Assembly: GCA_945828295.1 (NCBI GenBank)
Contig: CALZQV010000009.1
Span: forward strand, 1 to 32,318
Reading direction: 5' to 3'
DNA: 32,318 nt
Origin: an uncultured Prevotellaceae bacterium
GTDB taxonomy: Bacteria > Bacteroidota > Bacteroidia > Bacteroidales > Bacteroidaceae
The notes beneath the pieces were generated by a model, which was not told the origin of the DNA, ran no database searches, and saw only the letters and a list, made by a program, of their open reading frames with translations. The translations under genes were made by a program, and so were the position numbers. Below, piece after piece: positions 8,637 to 17,689 of this stretch (position 1 is the stretch's first letter; the number at the start of each line of letters is the position of its first letter).

Positions 8637-10820
8637 TTATAAGAGGACACGGCCGCCCTGAACCTTTGATAGGCGCTTCTCGATGTCCTTGAGCTCCTTA
8701 TAAAGTGTCATTACTTGCATGTAGCGTTTCTGGTCTTCCATCAGTGTGGGGTCTTGCATGTCACGCATAACCTGCTTTACACGACGTCGCACGAGTTCAA
8801 GTTTATAGTCGGTGATGATGTGACGAGCTAATGCAAAGAGTTCGTTGGCCCGTTCTTGTGCCTCCTGCTCGGGCGTGCGACGCATGGCGCTCTTTTGTTG
8901 ATGAAGGCGGCTCAGCTGTTCCGTGTCGGTGGCCAAATCAAAGGCTAAGGCTGCAACTTCAGGCTCGGGATAGTTGAGCAACAGCTGTTCGGTGCTGCGT
9001 TCGGACTCATCTTCGAGTGCAATATCAAGGATGTGGCGATGGAGGGGAATGGTGAACTCGAGCTCGTCCTGTCGCAAGGTTGCGTCAATATATTTTGCCA
9101 CAGACACAGTCTTGCTTGTGCCATCTTCAGCCTCCATCGTGCCAACAGGCTCTTGCCCATGTCGTACGATAAGGCGCAAGATTTCGCGTTCTTCTTGTTC
9201 AAGACGCTGTTCCTCACGTTGATGTATCTGGCGAACGAGTGGGGCATAGGGCGATTCTGGCGGGACCAAGTCGTTGGCTGGTTCCTGAGTGTCTTGTGGA
9301 ATGTCATTGGCGGTAAGTCCAGATAATGAACTCGACTCCATCGGCATTCCATCGCCACCTCCCACATCGCTATTATTTATATGCCCTTCGTTCCGATTCC
9401 GATATTCACGTTCGCGTTGTTTTTGTGCTTCTTCGTAATTCTTCTCAACCTGTTTGGCCACAGCGCTGGCAATGAGACGCTCCTGCATTTGCATGGTTTG
9501 AGCTGTCTCTTGAACATACACGCTGCGTGTGATTTCATTTGGAATGCAGGCGATGCTCTGCACAATGTTGTTGACCAAATTGCTTTTCTTGATGGGGTCG
9601 CCTTGCGCTTCTTCCATCAGCAGGTCTGTCTTGAACTTGATGAAGTCAACCTGATGTGTACTGAGATATTCCTGGTATTCCTCGGCATTATGCTTTCGGG
9701 CGAAAGAGTCGGGGTCGTCGCCGTCGGGCAACAGAAGCAGGCGTACATTCATGCCCTGAGCCAGCAGCATGTCAATACCTCGTTGCGAAGCTTTGATTCC
9801 TGCGGCATCACCATCGTAGATGACGGTGATATTGTCTGTCAGGCGGTGAATGAGGCGTATTTGGTCATCTGTGAGTGCTGTGCCTGATGATGCAACTACA
9901 TTTTCGATGCCGCTCTGATGCATGGCCATCACATCAGTGTATCCTTCAACGAGGTAGCAAAGATCCGTTTTGCGTATGGCTTGTTTGGCATGAAACAGAC
10001 CATAGAGCTCGCGTTTCTTGCTGTAGATGATGCTTTCGGGTGAGTTTTGATATTTTATGTTCACCCCTTTTGTGGCGGCGTCCAGCACACGTCCGCCAAA
10101 GCCAACCACCTTGCCCGACATGGTAAAGATGGGGAAGATGACACGTCCCCAATAGCGGTCGCGCAGTGCTCCTCGGTCGTTTTTCAGCGAAACACCGGTG
10201 CCGATGCCTGTTTCTGTGTCGTTGATGAGATACTTTTCCTGATATCCTGCTTTGAGCGCATCGTTGCTCATGACTCCCATACGTACGGTGCGCGTATTGC
10301 CGTCATCGTCGGTTTGTCGCACTTCGATGCTTTTGTCGGGACAGAAACCCAGTTGGAATTTCTTAATGATATCGTCGCGGAAACCACGCTGACGGAAGTA
10401 GGCAAGTCCGATGGCCCGCCCGTCGTCGGTTTCGTGAAGTTGCCGTTGAAACCATTCGTTGGCCCACTGATTGACGATGAACATCGATTCGCGGTCATCC
10501 TGGCGTTGCAAGTCCTCTTTCGTTTGTTCCTTCTCCTCAATGGTTATGCCATATTTCTTTGCCAGGTAGCGCAGGGCTTCGGGATAGGTTATCTGCTCAT
10601 GCTCCATGATGAAACCCACAGGGTTCCCTCCCTTTCCGCATGCAAAGCATTTGCAGTAGTTCTTGGCCGGCGAAACAATGAACGATGGTGTTCGGTCGTC
10701 GTGGAATGGACACAGGCCTTTGAGGTTGGCTCCGGCACGTTTTAGCGTGACGAAGTCGGACACAACATCAACAATGTTTGCCGCATCCATAATCTTATCA
10801 ATAGTCGCTCGGTCAATCAT
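8637..10820 (-). CDS. dnaG: DNA primase DnaG
   Basis: 727 aa; CHC2 zinc finger CPFHDDRTPSFIVSPAKNYCKCFACGKGG, TOPRIM YLVEGYTDVMAMHQSGIENVVASSGTALT and IYDGDAAG. Confidence 0.97.
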   Translation of the reverse strand: MIDRATIDKIMDAANIVDVVSDFVTLKRAGANLKGLCPFHDDRTPSFIVSPAKNYCKCFACGKGGNPVGFIMEHEQITYPEALRYLAKKYGITIEEKEQTKEDLQRQDDRESMFIVNQWANEWFQRQLHETDDGRAIGLAYFRQRGFRDDIIKKFQLGFCPDKSIEVRQTDDDGNTRTVRMGVMSNDALKAGYQEKYLINDTETGIGTGVSLKNDRGALRDRYWGRVIFPIFTMSGKVVGFGGRVLDAATKGVNIKYQNSPESIIYSKKRELYGLFHAKQAIRKTDLCYLVEGYTDVMAMHQSGIENVVASSGTALTDDQIRLIHRLTDNITVIYDGDAAGIKASQRGIDMLLAQGMNVRLLLLPDGDDPDSFARKHNAEEYQEYLSTHQVDFIKFKTDLLMEEAQGDPIKKSNLVNNIVQSIACIPNEITRSVYVQETAQTMQMQERLIASAVAKQVEKNYEEAQKQREREYRNRNEGHINNSDVGGGDGMPMESSSLSGLTANDIPQDTQEPANDLVPPESPYAPLVRQIHQREEQRLEQEEREILRLIVRHGQEPVGTMEAEDGTSKTVSVAKYIDATLRQDELEFTIPLHRHILDIALEDESERSTEQLLLNYPEPEVAALAFDLATDTEQLSRLHQQKSAMRRTPEQEAQERANELFALARHIITDYKLELVRRRVKQVMRDMQDPTLMEDQKRYMQVMTLYKELKDIEKRLSKVQGGRVLL

Positions 10821-10865
10821 AGGTCAGGTTGGAATCGTCGTTCAAATATTGAGGGCAGGATGAAG

Positions 10866-13800
10866 TTACTTCAGTACCACCTTTTTTCCGTTGATGATGT
10901 ACAGTCCTTTGGGAAGGTCGCTGTTATCGGCGACGCGCACGCCGCTTAGCGTGTACGTGCCGCTTGAGGCAAAAGGGTGGCGTGAAGTGGGTGCCGTTAT
11001 GGCATCTTCGCTGCCTGAATTAATATAAGTCAGTGTGAAGTTATCGAATATCGTCCAGTCGTTGCTGACAAGTGTCATCTTCTTGACGCCGATTGTCAGT
11101 TCTCCGTCGTTGCCAACCTTCACACGAAGCTTGGTCGGGTAAAGGCCATCTGCGAAGTATATGGCGCTTTGTTCCATGTCGTTAGGAACGTAGCCATAGG
11201 TCGTTGAGTTGCCAATAGCCCCTTTCTTTCCAGCTTCGTCCAGTATCGAAGGCAGCGGGGTGCTTGCTTCGTCGGTTGCCGATTTTGCATAAAGCGTGGC
11301 GTTCAAGGCTTCCTTGTCATTGTTCCTGTGTGATACGGCATTGGCTATAGAGCCGTCGCGATAGAATCCCTGGCAAGCCAACTCGTATTCCCCTTCGGGC
11401 AGTCCTGTAATGGTCTGATGGAAGTTAAAGTTTGCATTCCACTTCTCCACCTCATTCTGGTCGGCGGTCATCTTCGTGCCTTCCCAACCAGTTGTTGTGT
11501 TGCCTTCGAACGATGGGTTGATGATGTAGCCAGTCATGTCTTTAGAACTTGAGTCCTCGGGCATCTCCTTTTGCTCTGTTTTGATGACTCCATCCACAAC
11601 ACTTACGTAAACCGTCTCGTCCTCCTTCATGTTTATTGTTGCTGTGGCGGTGCCGGAATGCGTGACTATGCTTACCTCTGCATTTGCATCCTTGCTTGCA
11701 GTCAGATATGCGGCCTCGTCGTTGTTGGTGTCTTGAATAGCCACGAGGCTGCTGCCTTTGACAAATACTTTCAACACTTGGCCTATACTGTTGTTTTCGT
11801 GGGCCTTGAATGTTGCCGTTGATTTGCTGTCGTTAATCTTTGTGTCTACCTCAAACACGGGGGCACCCAGTTTGCATGTGACGTCGGAGAGCGTAGCTTC
11901 GTTGGTCGTTTCGGCAAAGTGGGAGAGCAACAGGTAGTTGGTCCCGTTGGGGTCAGCTGCAATAACGCCGTTCCATCCCTTGGGTACGATGTCGGTCAGG
12001 ACGTTGAGCTGCTGTTCCATTTGCTGAGTTGTCTCGGCTGATGCGTTGCTGTAGAATACGACGTTACGACGGTCGACGAGCGAACCTTTCGAGAAACTCC
12101 GGCTTGCATTGCTATATGATGGATATAGCTTCGCAGTCATGATGCTGTTGTTGTTGGCACGATCGCCGAAGGCCATCTGCTTGTCACTCTTTGATACTAC
12201 GCCCACAGCATTGTCGATGTTCACCCAGTTGGTGGTGAAGCGTTGCAGAGAACTTCCGTCGGATTGCTTGTGCTTGATACTGCCTTCGTCGTCTGCGGTG
12301 TCGCTGTAATAAAGTGTTCGCGTAGTCTTAGTGAGTTCGTCAACCGAAATGGCTGTCAATCCTCCGTATTCTCCTGTGATTGTTCCGCTGGAGAGTCCCT
12401 GCACGTAATCTAAGTAAATGACGGCATTGCCGGGTGTCGAATAGATGGCAAAGCGGTTGTCGAGAGAGCCCCCGTTGGTAGACAGCTCGCCGTTCATGGT
12501 ATAGCTGTCTCCCTTTAGCGTGTAGATACCGCTGACGACAGGTGTGGCGTTTGTGCTTTTCCCGCTTACCGTGTACCAGCCCAGCAGGTTGCCTGTATTG
12601 TTGGCACGATAGGGAACGACGATTTTATTCTTGTCCACACTGTTCGCAGCAATATAGCCAGTGTAGCTGCTCAGGCCTTTGCTCCACGAGAATGTAGTAA
12701 ATCGGTCCTTGGTGAAAGCACGGACAACATTTTGACTCGGAAGGATGCGTGCCTCGCTGTGGGCCGTTCGGAAGGCCTCCCAGTCCGTTGGGGCGAGGTC
12801 GGAGGTTGAGAGGGCGAGATGCATGAGATATGTCATCATGACGCGATGAGCCTCTACGCCCATGCGGCGTGCCTGTACGTCGGGGCGCAGGAGCCACGAA
12901 CCATCTGTTGTTGTTTTCTGTCGTGCCTTAATGCTCTTGTAGGCAAGGTTCTCCAGCATAAGTGCGTTGGCATCGCGCAGGCAACAAGCCTGTGTGGTGT
13001 AGGACGTGATTTGGTCGTAGAGGAACAGGCTCCAGTCGTTGCCGTTCGGCATGGCCAGTTCGCCGTCGGTCAGTGCCAGCCAGTTCAGTACGTTGTCCAT
13101 CACCTGCTGGTTGTTGTGCATGAGGGCGTTGGTCTTCCACTTTTCCTCGTATCCAAGTCCTGTCTGGAATAGTTTGAGTGCGAGAGCAGCCTCACCCAAT
13201 TCTTGCATCACTACATTCTGATATGACGTGTGGAAAAGGTTGTGGTTCTGCAGTGTGTAGTCATTGTAGAGGTTCTGTCCCTGATAGAGGTCGGCCACTG
13301 TTTTCGTGTCGTACCATTCGTCAATCACATTGTTGTTAGTGGCGTCGTTGGTGTGACTATAGCTGTTGATGGCAAACTGGCGCATGCGTTCGAACCACTT
13401 GGGCGCCAGTGGGTCGTTGGGGAACAGACCAAGTGCAGCGGCCAGCACGTCGGCTTCCCATCCGTTTTCCTCGGCTTTCGTATCGCCGTCGTATTTTGTG
13501 GGTATGGTGCGATTGAGCTCATAGTTACATTCGGCCTTCAGCATATTGTAGATGTAGCCTTTCTGGGCCTCGGAAAGCTTGTCCCACTGGAAGAAGGCAG
13601 AGTAGGCTACGGACATGGCCCACAGCGAGGATTCCCAAACGTAGTCGCTACTGCTCGTGCTGCCCCAATATTTGTTATCCGAGCAAACCTTCAGTTTGTT
13701 GGCTTTATGTGTGGAGTAGGCAAAGACGAGCGACTTCATGGCAATGTCTTCGATGCGGTCCCAGGTAATCCCCGCTGGGAGGCTGATGCCGGCGGGTTTG

Positions 13801-14681
13801 GCGTACTTGACCAGGAAGGCGCAAATCATCGAGAGGTCGGCGTTGGTGCGCACGCCGGCCTCGTTGCTTGCCATCGTGCTTTCACCCTTGAAGCATCCAC
13901 ATTCCTCATCCTTGCTGTTGGGCGAGCTGCATGCTTGATAGTCGTTGCTGAGGTAAGTGCTGAAGTCGGCCAGCATCTGCAGCAGGTCGGTCATCATCTC
14001 GGCTTCGTTGACGAAGGTCGCGTTGATGATGCCTTCGGTGGGCGATGCCACTTCGCTTTCTGTGGGGTCTTCGGGCTCTACGTATCCTTCGGGATAGCTG
14101 TAGAGATGGAAGTTGTCGATGAGAATGGATGCACCGCTGCTGTTGATGAATTTCACTTCCAACCCGATGACCAAGGTCGTCGTTTGTTTAAGCGTGAAGA
14201 CGAGCTCGGTGGTATCCCACTTGCTGGGCATGGACGTGTGGAAGGTTAGGGCCGTCTCGTTGCTGCCGGCCACGAGGGCTGCGCTGTGGCTCGCTGCCGT
14301 GATGCACTTATTGTCGACCGTCAGTTTGTAGGTACCCTCGGGCAGGGTGATGCTTTGTGTCAGGCTTGCTTCCGAGTCGCTCCAAGAGTTTCTGATGTAG
14401 TACATCTGATTGCCGTCGCTGGGCTTGCCCGGTGCGCCAAAGTTGTTGTCGGTGGCTGTGGCAGCGGCAGTCATGATGTCGCTCACTCCGTAGCTGCCAC
14501 TGAGTTGCCAGTTAACGACGGTGGATGCTGTGTAAGCGCCACGAGTGTTATCGGCGGGCAGGCTTGTGATGTCGTCCAGTTCGAATGACGGGTTGGCCAA
14601 GTAGCCTGTTACGTCGACAGCATCATTGGCGGAAAGCGTTAGGCTGCAAATCGTTGCAAGAGCGAGGATGTTTTTTTTCAT
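10866..14681 (-). CDS. Large secreted multidomain protein: two galactose-binding/CBM-like domains around a possible (alpha/alpha)-toroid lyase/hydrolase-like core, with a C-terminal sorting-like motif
   Basis: 1271 aa; signal peptide; two related motifs VTGYLANPSFE (N-terminal) and MTGYIINPSFE (C-terminal); core HNLFHTSYQNVVMQELGEAALAL; C-terminus GTYTLSGVRVADNSDLPKGLYIINGKKVVLK resembles Bacteroidota secretion tails. Confidence 0.8.
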   Translation of the reverse strand: MKKNILALATICSLTLSANDAVDVTGYLANPSFELDDITSLPADNTRGAYTASTVVNWQLSGSYGVSDIMTAAATATDNNFGAPGKPSDGNQMYYIRNSWSDSEASLTQSITLPEGTYKLTVDNKCITAASHSAALVAGSNETALTFHTSMPSKWDTTELVFTLKQTTTLVIGLEVKFINSSGASILIDNFHLYSYPEGYVEPEDPTESEVASPTEGIINATFVNEAEMMTDLLQMLADFSTYLSNDYQACSSPNSKDEECGCFKGESTMASNEAGVRTNADLSMICAFLVKYAKPAGISLPAGITWDRIEDIAMKSLVFAYSTHKANKLKVCSDNKYWGSTSSSDYVWESSLWAMSVAYSAFFQWDKLSEAQKGYIYNMLKAECNYELNRTIPTKYDGDTKAEENGWEADVLAAALGLFPNDPLAPKWFERMRQFAINSYSHTNDATNNNVIDEWYDTKTVADLYQGQNLYNDYTLQNHNLFHTSYQNVVMQELGEAALALKLFQTGLGYEEKWKTNALMHNNQQVMDNVLNWLALTDGELAMPNGNDWSLFLYDQITSYTTQACCLRDANALMLENLAYKSIKARQKTTTDGSWLLRPDVQARRMGVEAHRVMMTYLMHLALSTSDLAPTDWEAFRTAHSEARILPSQNVVRAFTKDRFTTFSWSKGLSSYTGYIAANSVDKNKIVVPYRANNTGNLLGWYTVSGKSTNATPVVSGIYTLKGDSYTMNGELSTNGGSLDNRFAIYSTPGNAVIYLDYVQGLSSGTITGEYGGLTAISVDELTKTTRTLYYSDTADDEGSIKHKQSDGSSLQRFTTNWVNIDNAVGVVSKSDKQMAFGDRANNNSIMTAKLYPSYSNASRSFSKGSLVDRRNVVFYSNASAETTQQMEQQLNVLTDIVPKGWNGVIAADPNGTNYLLLSHFAETTNEATLSDVTCKLGAPVFEVDTKINDSKSTATFKAHENNSIGQVLKVFVKGSSLVAIQDTNNDEAAYLTASKDANAEVSIVTHSGTATATINMKEDETVYVSVVDGVIKTEQKEMPEDSSSKDMTGYIINPSFEGNTTTGWEGTKMTADQNEVEKWNANFNFHQTITGLPEGEYELACQGFYRDGSIANAVSHRNNDKEALNATLYAKSATDEASTPLPSILDEAGKKGAIGNSTTYGYVPNDMEQSAIYFADGLYPTKLRVKVGNDGELTIGVKKMTLVSNDWTIFDNFTLTYINSGSEDAITAPTSRHPFASSGTYTLSGVRVADNSDLPKGLYIINGKKVVLK

Positions 14682-14699
14682 AGTATGATTCTTTTTGTT

Positions 14700-15125
14700 T
14701 TATTCGTCGTCGTCGAGGTCGAAATCGAAATCTCCGAAGAACACGGGCACGTCTTCCTTGAAGTCGTCGAGCGCGCGGCGTTCCTTCTTCGTGGGGCGCC
14801 CAGTACCTCGTGCACGGTCGACAAAGCCGCTGATTTTGCTCATTTCCAGCAGTTCGTACTGTTCCGGGCTTGTGATGTTCTCGAGGATTTCGGGGATGAG
14901 CTTAGCGCCCACGCGGTGTTCGATGGCCTGCAGGATTCGGAAGGAATAAGTGATGGGGGGCTTCTTGACGTCAATTATGTCGCCCACTCTCACCATGCGG
15001 GAGGGCTTGAGTTGGTTGCCGCCAAGGCTCACTTGGCCTTTCTTGCATGCTGCCGCTGCGAGGGTGCGTGTCTTGAAGATGCGTGCTGCCCACAGCCATT
15101 TGTCAATGCGTGCTTCGTTTTTCAT
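14700..15125 (-). CDS. S4-domain RNA-binding protein (Hsp15/RlbA-like)
   Basis: Starts at [53 protein letters not shown]. The 206-aa track ORF extends 65 codons too far upstream into pepT. Confidence 0.92.
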   Translation of the reverse strand: MKNEARIDKWLWAARIFKTRTLAAAACKKGQVSLGGNQLKPSRMVRVGDIIDVKKPPITYSFRILQAIEHRVGAKLIPEILENITSPEQYELLEMSKISGFVDRARGTGRPTKKERRALDDFKEDVPVFFGDFDFDLDDDE

Positions 15126-16360
15126 GATTGTGAAGCTGTTATTCGACAGATATTTACGATTGTCATCGTGGCTTTCTCCATGCTTTGTATGGGCACGAAT
15201 TCGTGACGCCCGTGGAAGTTGAGCCCGCCGGCAAAGATGTTGGGGCAGGGGAGTCCCTTGAAGCTGAGTTGTGCTCCGTCGGTGCCGCCTCGAATGGGCA
15301 CGATGGTGCAGAAGCCGCATGCCTCTTTTATTGCCTCTTGGGCGATGGCCGTGATGTGGGGCTTGTCGCGAAGTTGCTCCAGCATGTTATAGTATTGGTC
15401 CTTGATGCTCACGGTTGCGATGGTTTCGCCGTAGGTATCGTTGAGGGTAGCGGCAACTTGTTGCAGGCGATCCTTCCGCTCCTCGAAGCGAGTGCGGTCG
15501 TGGTCGCGTATGATGAAGCTCAGGGTGGCTTCTTCCACGTTGCCCGCCATGTTGGTCAGGTGGAAGAATCCCTCGTAGCCTTCCGTCGTTTCGGGCCGCT
15601 CGGCTTTCAGCATTTCCACGATTTCGTGAGCTACGATGCAGGCGTTAATCATTTTGCCTTTGGCGTAGCCGGGGTGCACGTTGCGGCCTTTGATGACGAC
15701 TTTGGCCGAGGCGGCGTTGAAGTTTTCGTATTCCAGTTCGCCCACTTCGCTGCCGTCCATCGTGTAGGCCCATTGGCAGCCGAAGCGCTCGACGTCGAAA
15801 AGGTGGGCGCCCATGCCAATCTCCTCGTCGGGGTTGAAGGCGACGCGCACTTTTCCGTGCTCGATTTCGGGGTGGCCCATGAGGTAGGTCATGGCGGTGA
15901 CAATCTCGGCGATGCCAGCCTTGTCGTCGGCGCCCAGCAGGGTGGTTCCGTCGGTGACGATGAGGTCTTCGCCGATGTGTTGCTTCAGTTCGGGGAAGAG
16001 CGACACGTGTGTGGTTACTTCGCTGTTGAGTTGTATGTCGCTGCCGTCGTAGGCTTCGATGATGCGGGGGCGAACGTTTGTGGCCGAGCAGTCGGGGCTT
16101 GTGTCGATGTGGGCGATAAAGCCGATTGTGGGGATGTTGCGCTTGGTGTTTGCGGGCAGTGTGGCGTAGACGTAGCCGTGTTGGTCCATCTCTACTTCCT
16201 CGAGCCTCAGTGTCTTGAGCTCCTCCGTCAGGTGGCGGGCAAGCTGCAGCTGTTTGTCGGTGCTGGGGCAGCGGCCTTCGCCTTCTTCGCTCGATTGGGT
16301 GTCAATCTTTACGTAGCTGAGGAATCTTTCGACCAGTTCGTTTCGATATGTTTCGTTCAT
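15122..16360 (-). CDS. pepT: Peptidase T (tripeptide aminopeptidase, M20 family)
   Basis: 412 aa; [93 protein letters not shown]. Confidence 0.96.
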   Translation of the reverse strand: MNETYRNELVERFLSYVKIDTQSSEEGEGRCPSTDKQLQLARHLTEELKTLRLEEVEMDQHGYVYATLPANTKRNIPTIGFIAHIDTSPDCSATNVRPRIIEAYDGSDIQLNSEVTTHVSLFPELKQHIGEDLIVTDGTTLLGADDKAGIAEIVTAMTYLMGHPEIEHGKVRVAFNPDEEIGMGAHLFDVERFGCQWAYTMDGSEVGELEYENFNAASAKVVIKGRNVHPGYAKGKMINACIVAHEIVEMLKAERPETTEGYEGFFHLTNMAGNVEEATLSFIIRDHDRTRFEERKDRLQQVAATLNDTYGETIATVSIKDQYYNMLEQLRDKPHITAIAQEAIKEACGFCTIVPIRGGTDGAQLSFKGLPCPNIFAGGLNFHGRHEFVPIQSMEKATMTIVNICRITASQS

Positions 16361-16370
16361 AGTGGTGTTT

Positions 16371-17348
16371 TTATTTTCCTAATATGCGGTCCATCACCCA
16401 GTTGACGGTGGTGGCCGACGTGCTGTCGCAGTTGCATTGCTCGAGCCCTTGGAGGTGGCGCACGACTTTTTCAATCAGTGGCATCTGCACGTGGGGCGGG
16501 TTGGGCACGACGATCTCTTCCCGGCCTGCTTTGGTTAGGAGGACGATGGGTTCGTAGGTGAAGACGGAGAACTGGATGCTGCCCAGTTCGCCTCCGATGG
16601 AGATGCGGTCGACGCGTGCTGCCTCGTTTGCCACAAAGCACCACGAGCCGGAGCCTGGCATGCCGTCGCTGAACTGGAATGCTGCCGAGACGGTGTCTTC
16701 CGTCTGATAGAGGCCGGCGCGGTTGGAGCAGTATCCGTGGGCGCGCAGTATGGGGCCGAACATGTTCTGCAGGAGGTCGATTTGGTGGGGCGCAAGGTCG
16801 TAGAAGTAGCCGCCGCCGGCGATGTCGCGCTGCACGCGCCAGGGCAGGTTCTCGCGGTTGTAGTCGAGGTCGCGCGGGGGCACGGCGAAGCGTATTTGCG
16901 CGCACATGACCTTGCCGATGGCTCCCTCTTCCAGCATTTGCTTGACGCGCTGGAAGTAGGGCAGATAGCGGCGATAGTAGGCCACGAAACAGGGCACGCC
17001 CGTTTGTTCCGAGATGCGGTTGATGCGCTGGCAGTCGGGGTAGCTGGCAGCCAGGGGCTTCTCCACGTAGACGGGTTTGCCCGACTTCATGGCCATGATG
17101 GCGTAGGTTGCGTGGCTGCTGGGCGGCGTGGCGATGTATACGGCATTCACCTCGGGGTCGTCAACCAGTTCCTGTGCATCGGTGTACCAGCGCGGAATGT
17201 TGTGGCGCGTGGCGTATGACTTGGCCTTCTCCTGGTTGCGGCTCATCACGGCCACCACGCTCGAGCCGGGCACGAGCGAGAAGGCAGGGCCGGATTTGCG
17301 TTCGGTAACCTCGCCGCAGCCGATAAAGCCCCATTTTATGCTCTTCAT
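16371..17348 (-). CDS. Gfo/Idh/MocA family oxidoreductase
   Basis: Likely start [23 protein letters not shown] at 17348; EKPLA motif; [12 protein letters not shown]. The longer track ORF runs into the promoter and array 2. Confidence 0.93.
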   Translation of the reverse strand: MKSIKWGFIGCGEVTERKSGPAFSLVPGSSVVAVMSRNQEKAKSYATRHNIPRWYTDAQELVDDPEVNAVYIATPPSSHATYAIMAMKSGKPVYVEKPLAASYPDCQRINRISEQTGVPCFVAYYRRYLPYFQRVKQMLEEGAIGKVMCAQIRFAVPPRDLDYNRENLPWRVQRDIAGGGYFYDLAPHQIDLLQNMFGPILRAHGYCSNRAGLYQTEDTVSAAFQFSDGMPGSGSWCFVANEAARVDRISIGGELGSIQFSVFTYEPIVLLTKAGREEIVVPNPPHVQMPLIEKVVRHLQGLEQCNCDSTSATTVNWVMDRILGK

Positions 17349-17383
17349 ATTTGTTGTGCTAATCTTATGTAGATATGACCTTG

Positions 17384-17417
17384 CAAACTTACGAAAAAAA
17401 AATGAGATTTCCCACAA
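17384..17417 (-). promoter_or_regulatory. Putative promoter for the Gfo/Idh/MocA gene: -7 TAAGTTTG with A9/T9 homopolymer in the spacer
   Basis: Minus strand TAAGTTTG (17391-17384); nearest TTG (17417-17415) at 23-nt spacing; A9 at 17394-17402. Confidence 0.5.
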
Positions 17418-17418
17418 T

Positions 17419-17682
17419 GCGCTGCCACAAAATATGCGTTGGGGCGCATCGTCTTCTGCAATGCGTCGCAAGGCTCAAAACAAAGCGTCGCGACGGCCCT
17501 TGCGAAGCGTCGCGACGGCCGATACATTGCGTCGCGTTGCCCTCCGCAAAGCGTCGTTGTTTTAGGGTTGAAATAATGGGCTTTTTTCGTCGACGCATTG
17601 ACGAGCCTCCGTCGATGCATTGACGAGCCTCCGTCGACGCATTGACGAAGCTCCGTCGACGCATCGATTGGAGCGGGCCGTT
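17419..17682. repeat. 22-bp periodic intergenic array (array 2), two diverged sub-families in one register
   Basis: Unit boundaries every 22 bp from 17419 to 17661. Sub-family 2a at 17463-17556 (GCGTCGCGACGGCC..., CGTCGCGACG palindrome twice). Sub-family 2b at 17595-17674 (GCATTGACGAGCCTCCGTCGAC, three near-identical units plus a degenerate one). Confidence 0.85.
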
Positions 17683-17689
17683 GTAAGGC

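Noticed and set aside
13230-14249. 339-aa plus-strand ORF antisense to the 1271-aa protein
   Set aside because: Same antisense bias; no recognisable domain, while the minus strand has a signal peptide and coherent domains.
15185-16405. 406-aa plus-strand ORF antisense to pepT
   Set aside because: Val/Gly/Ala/Asp-rich antisense artefact; PepT motifs are clear on the minus strand.
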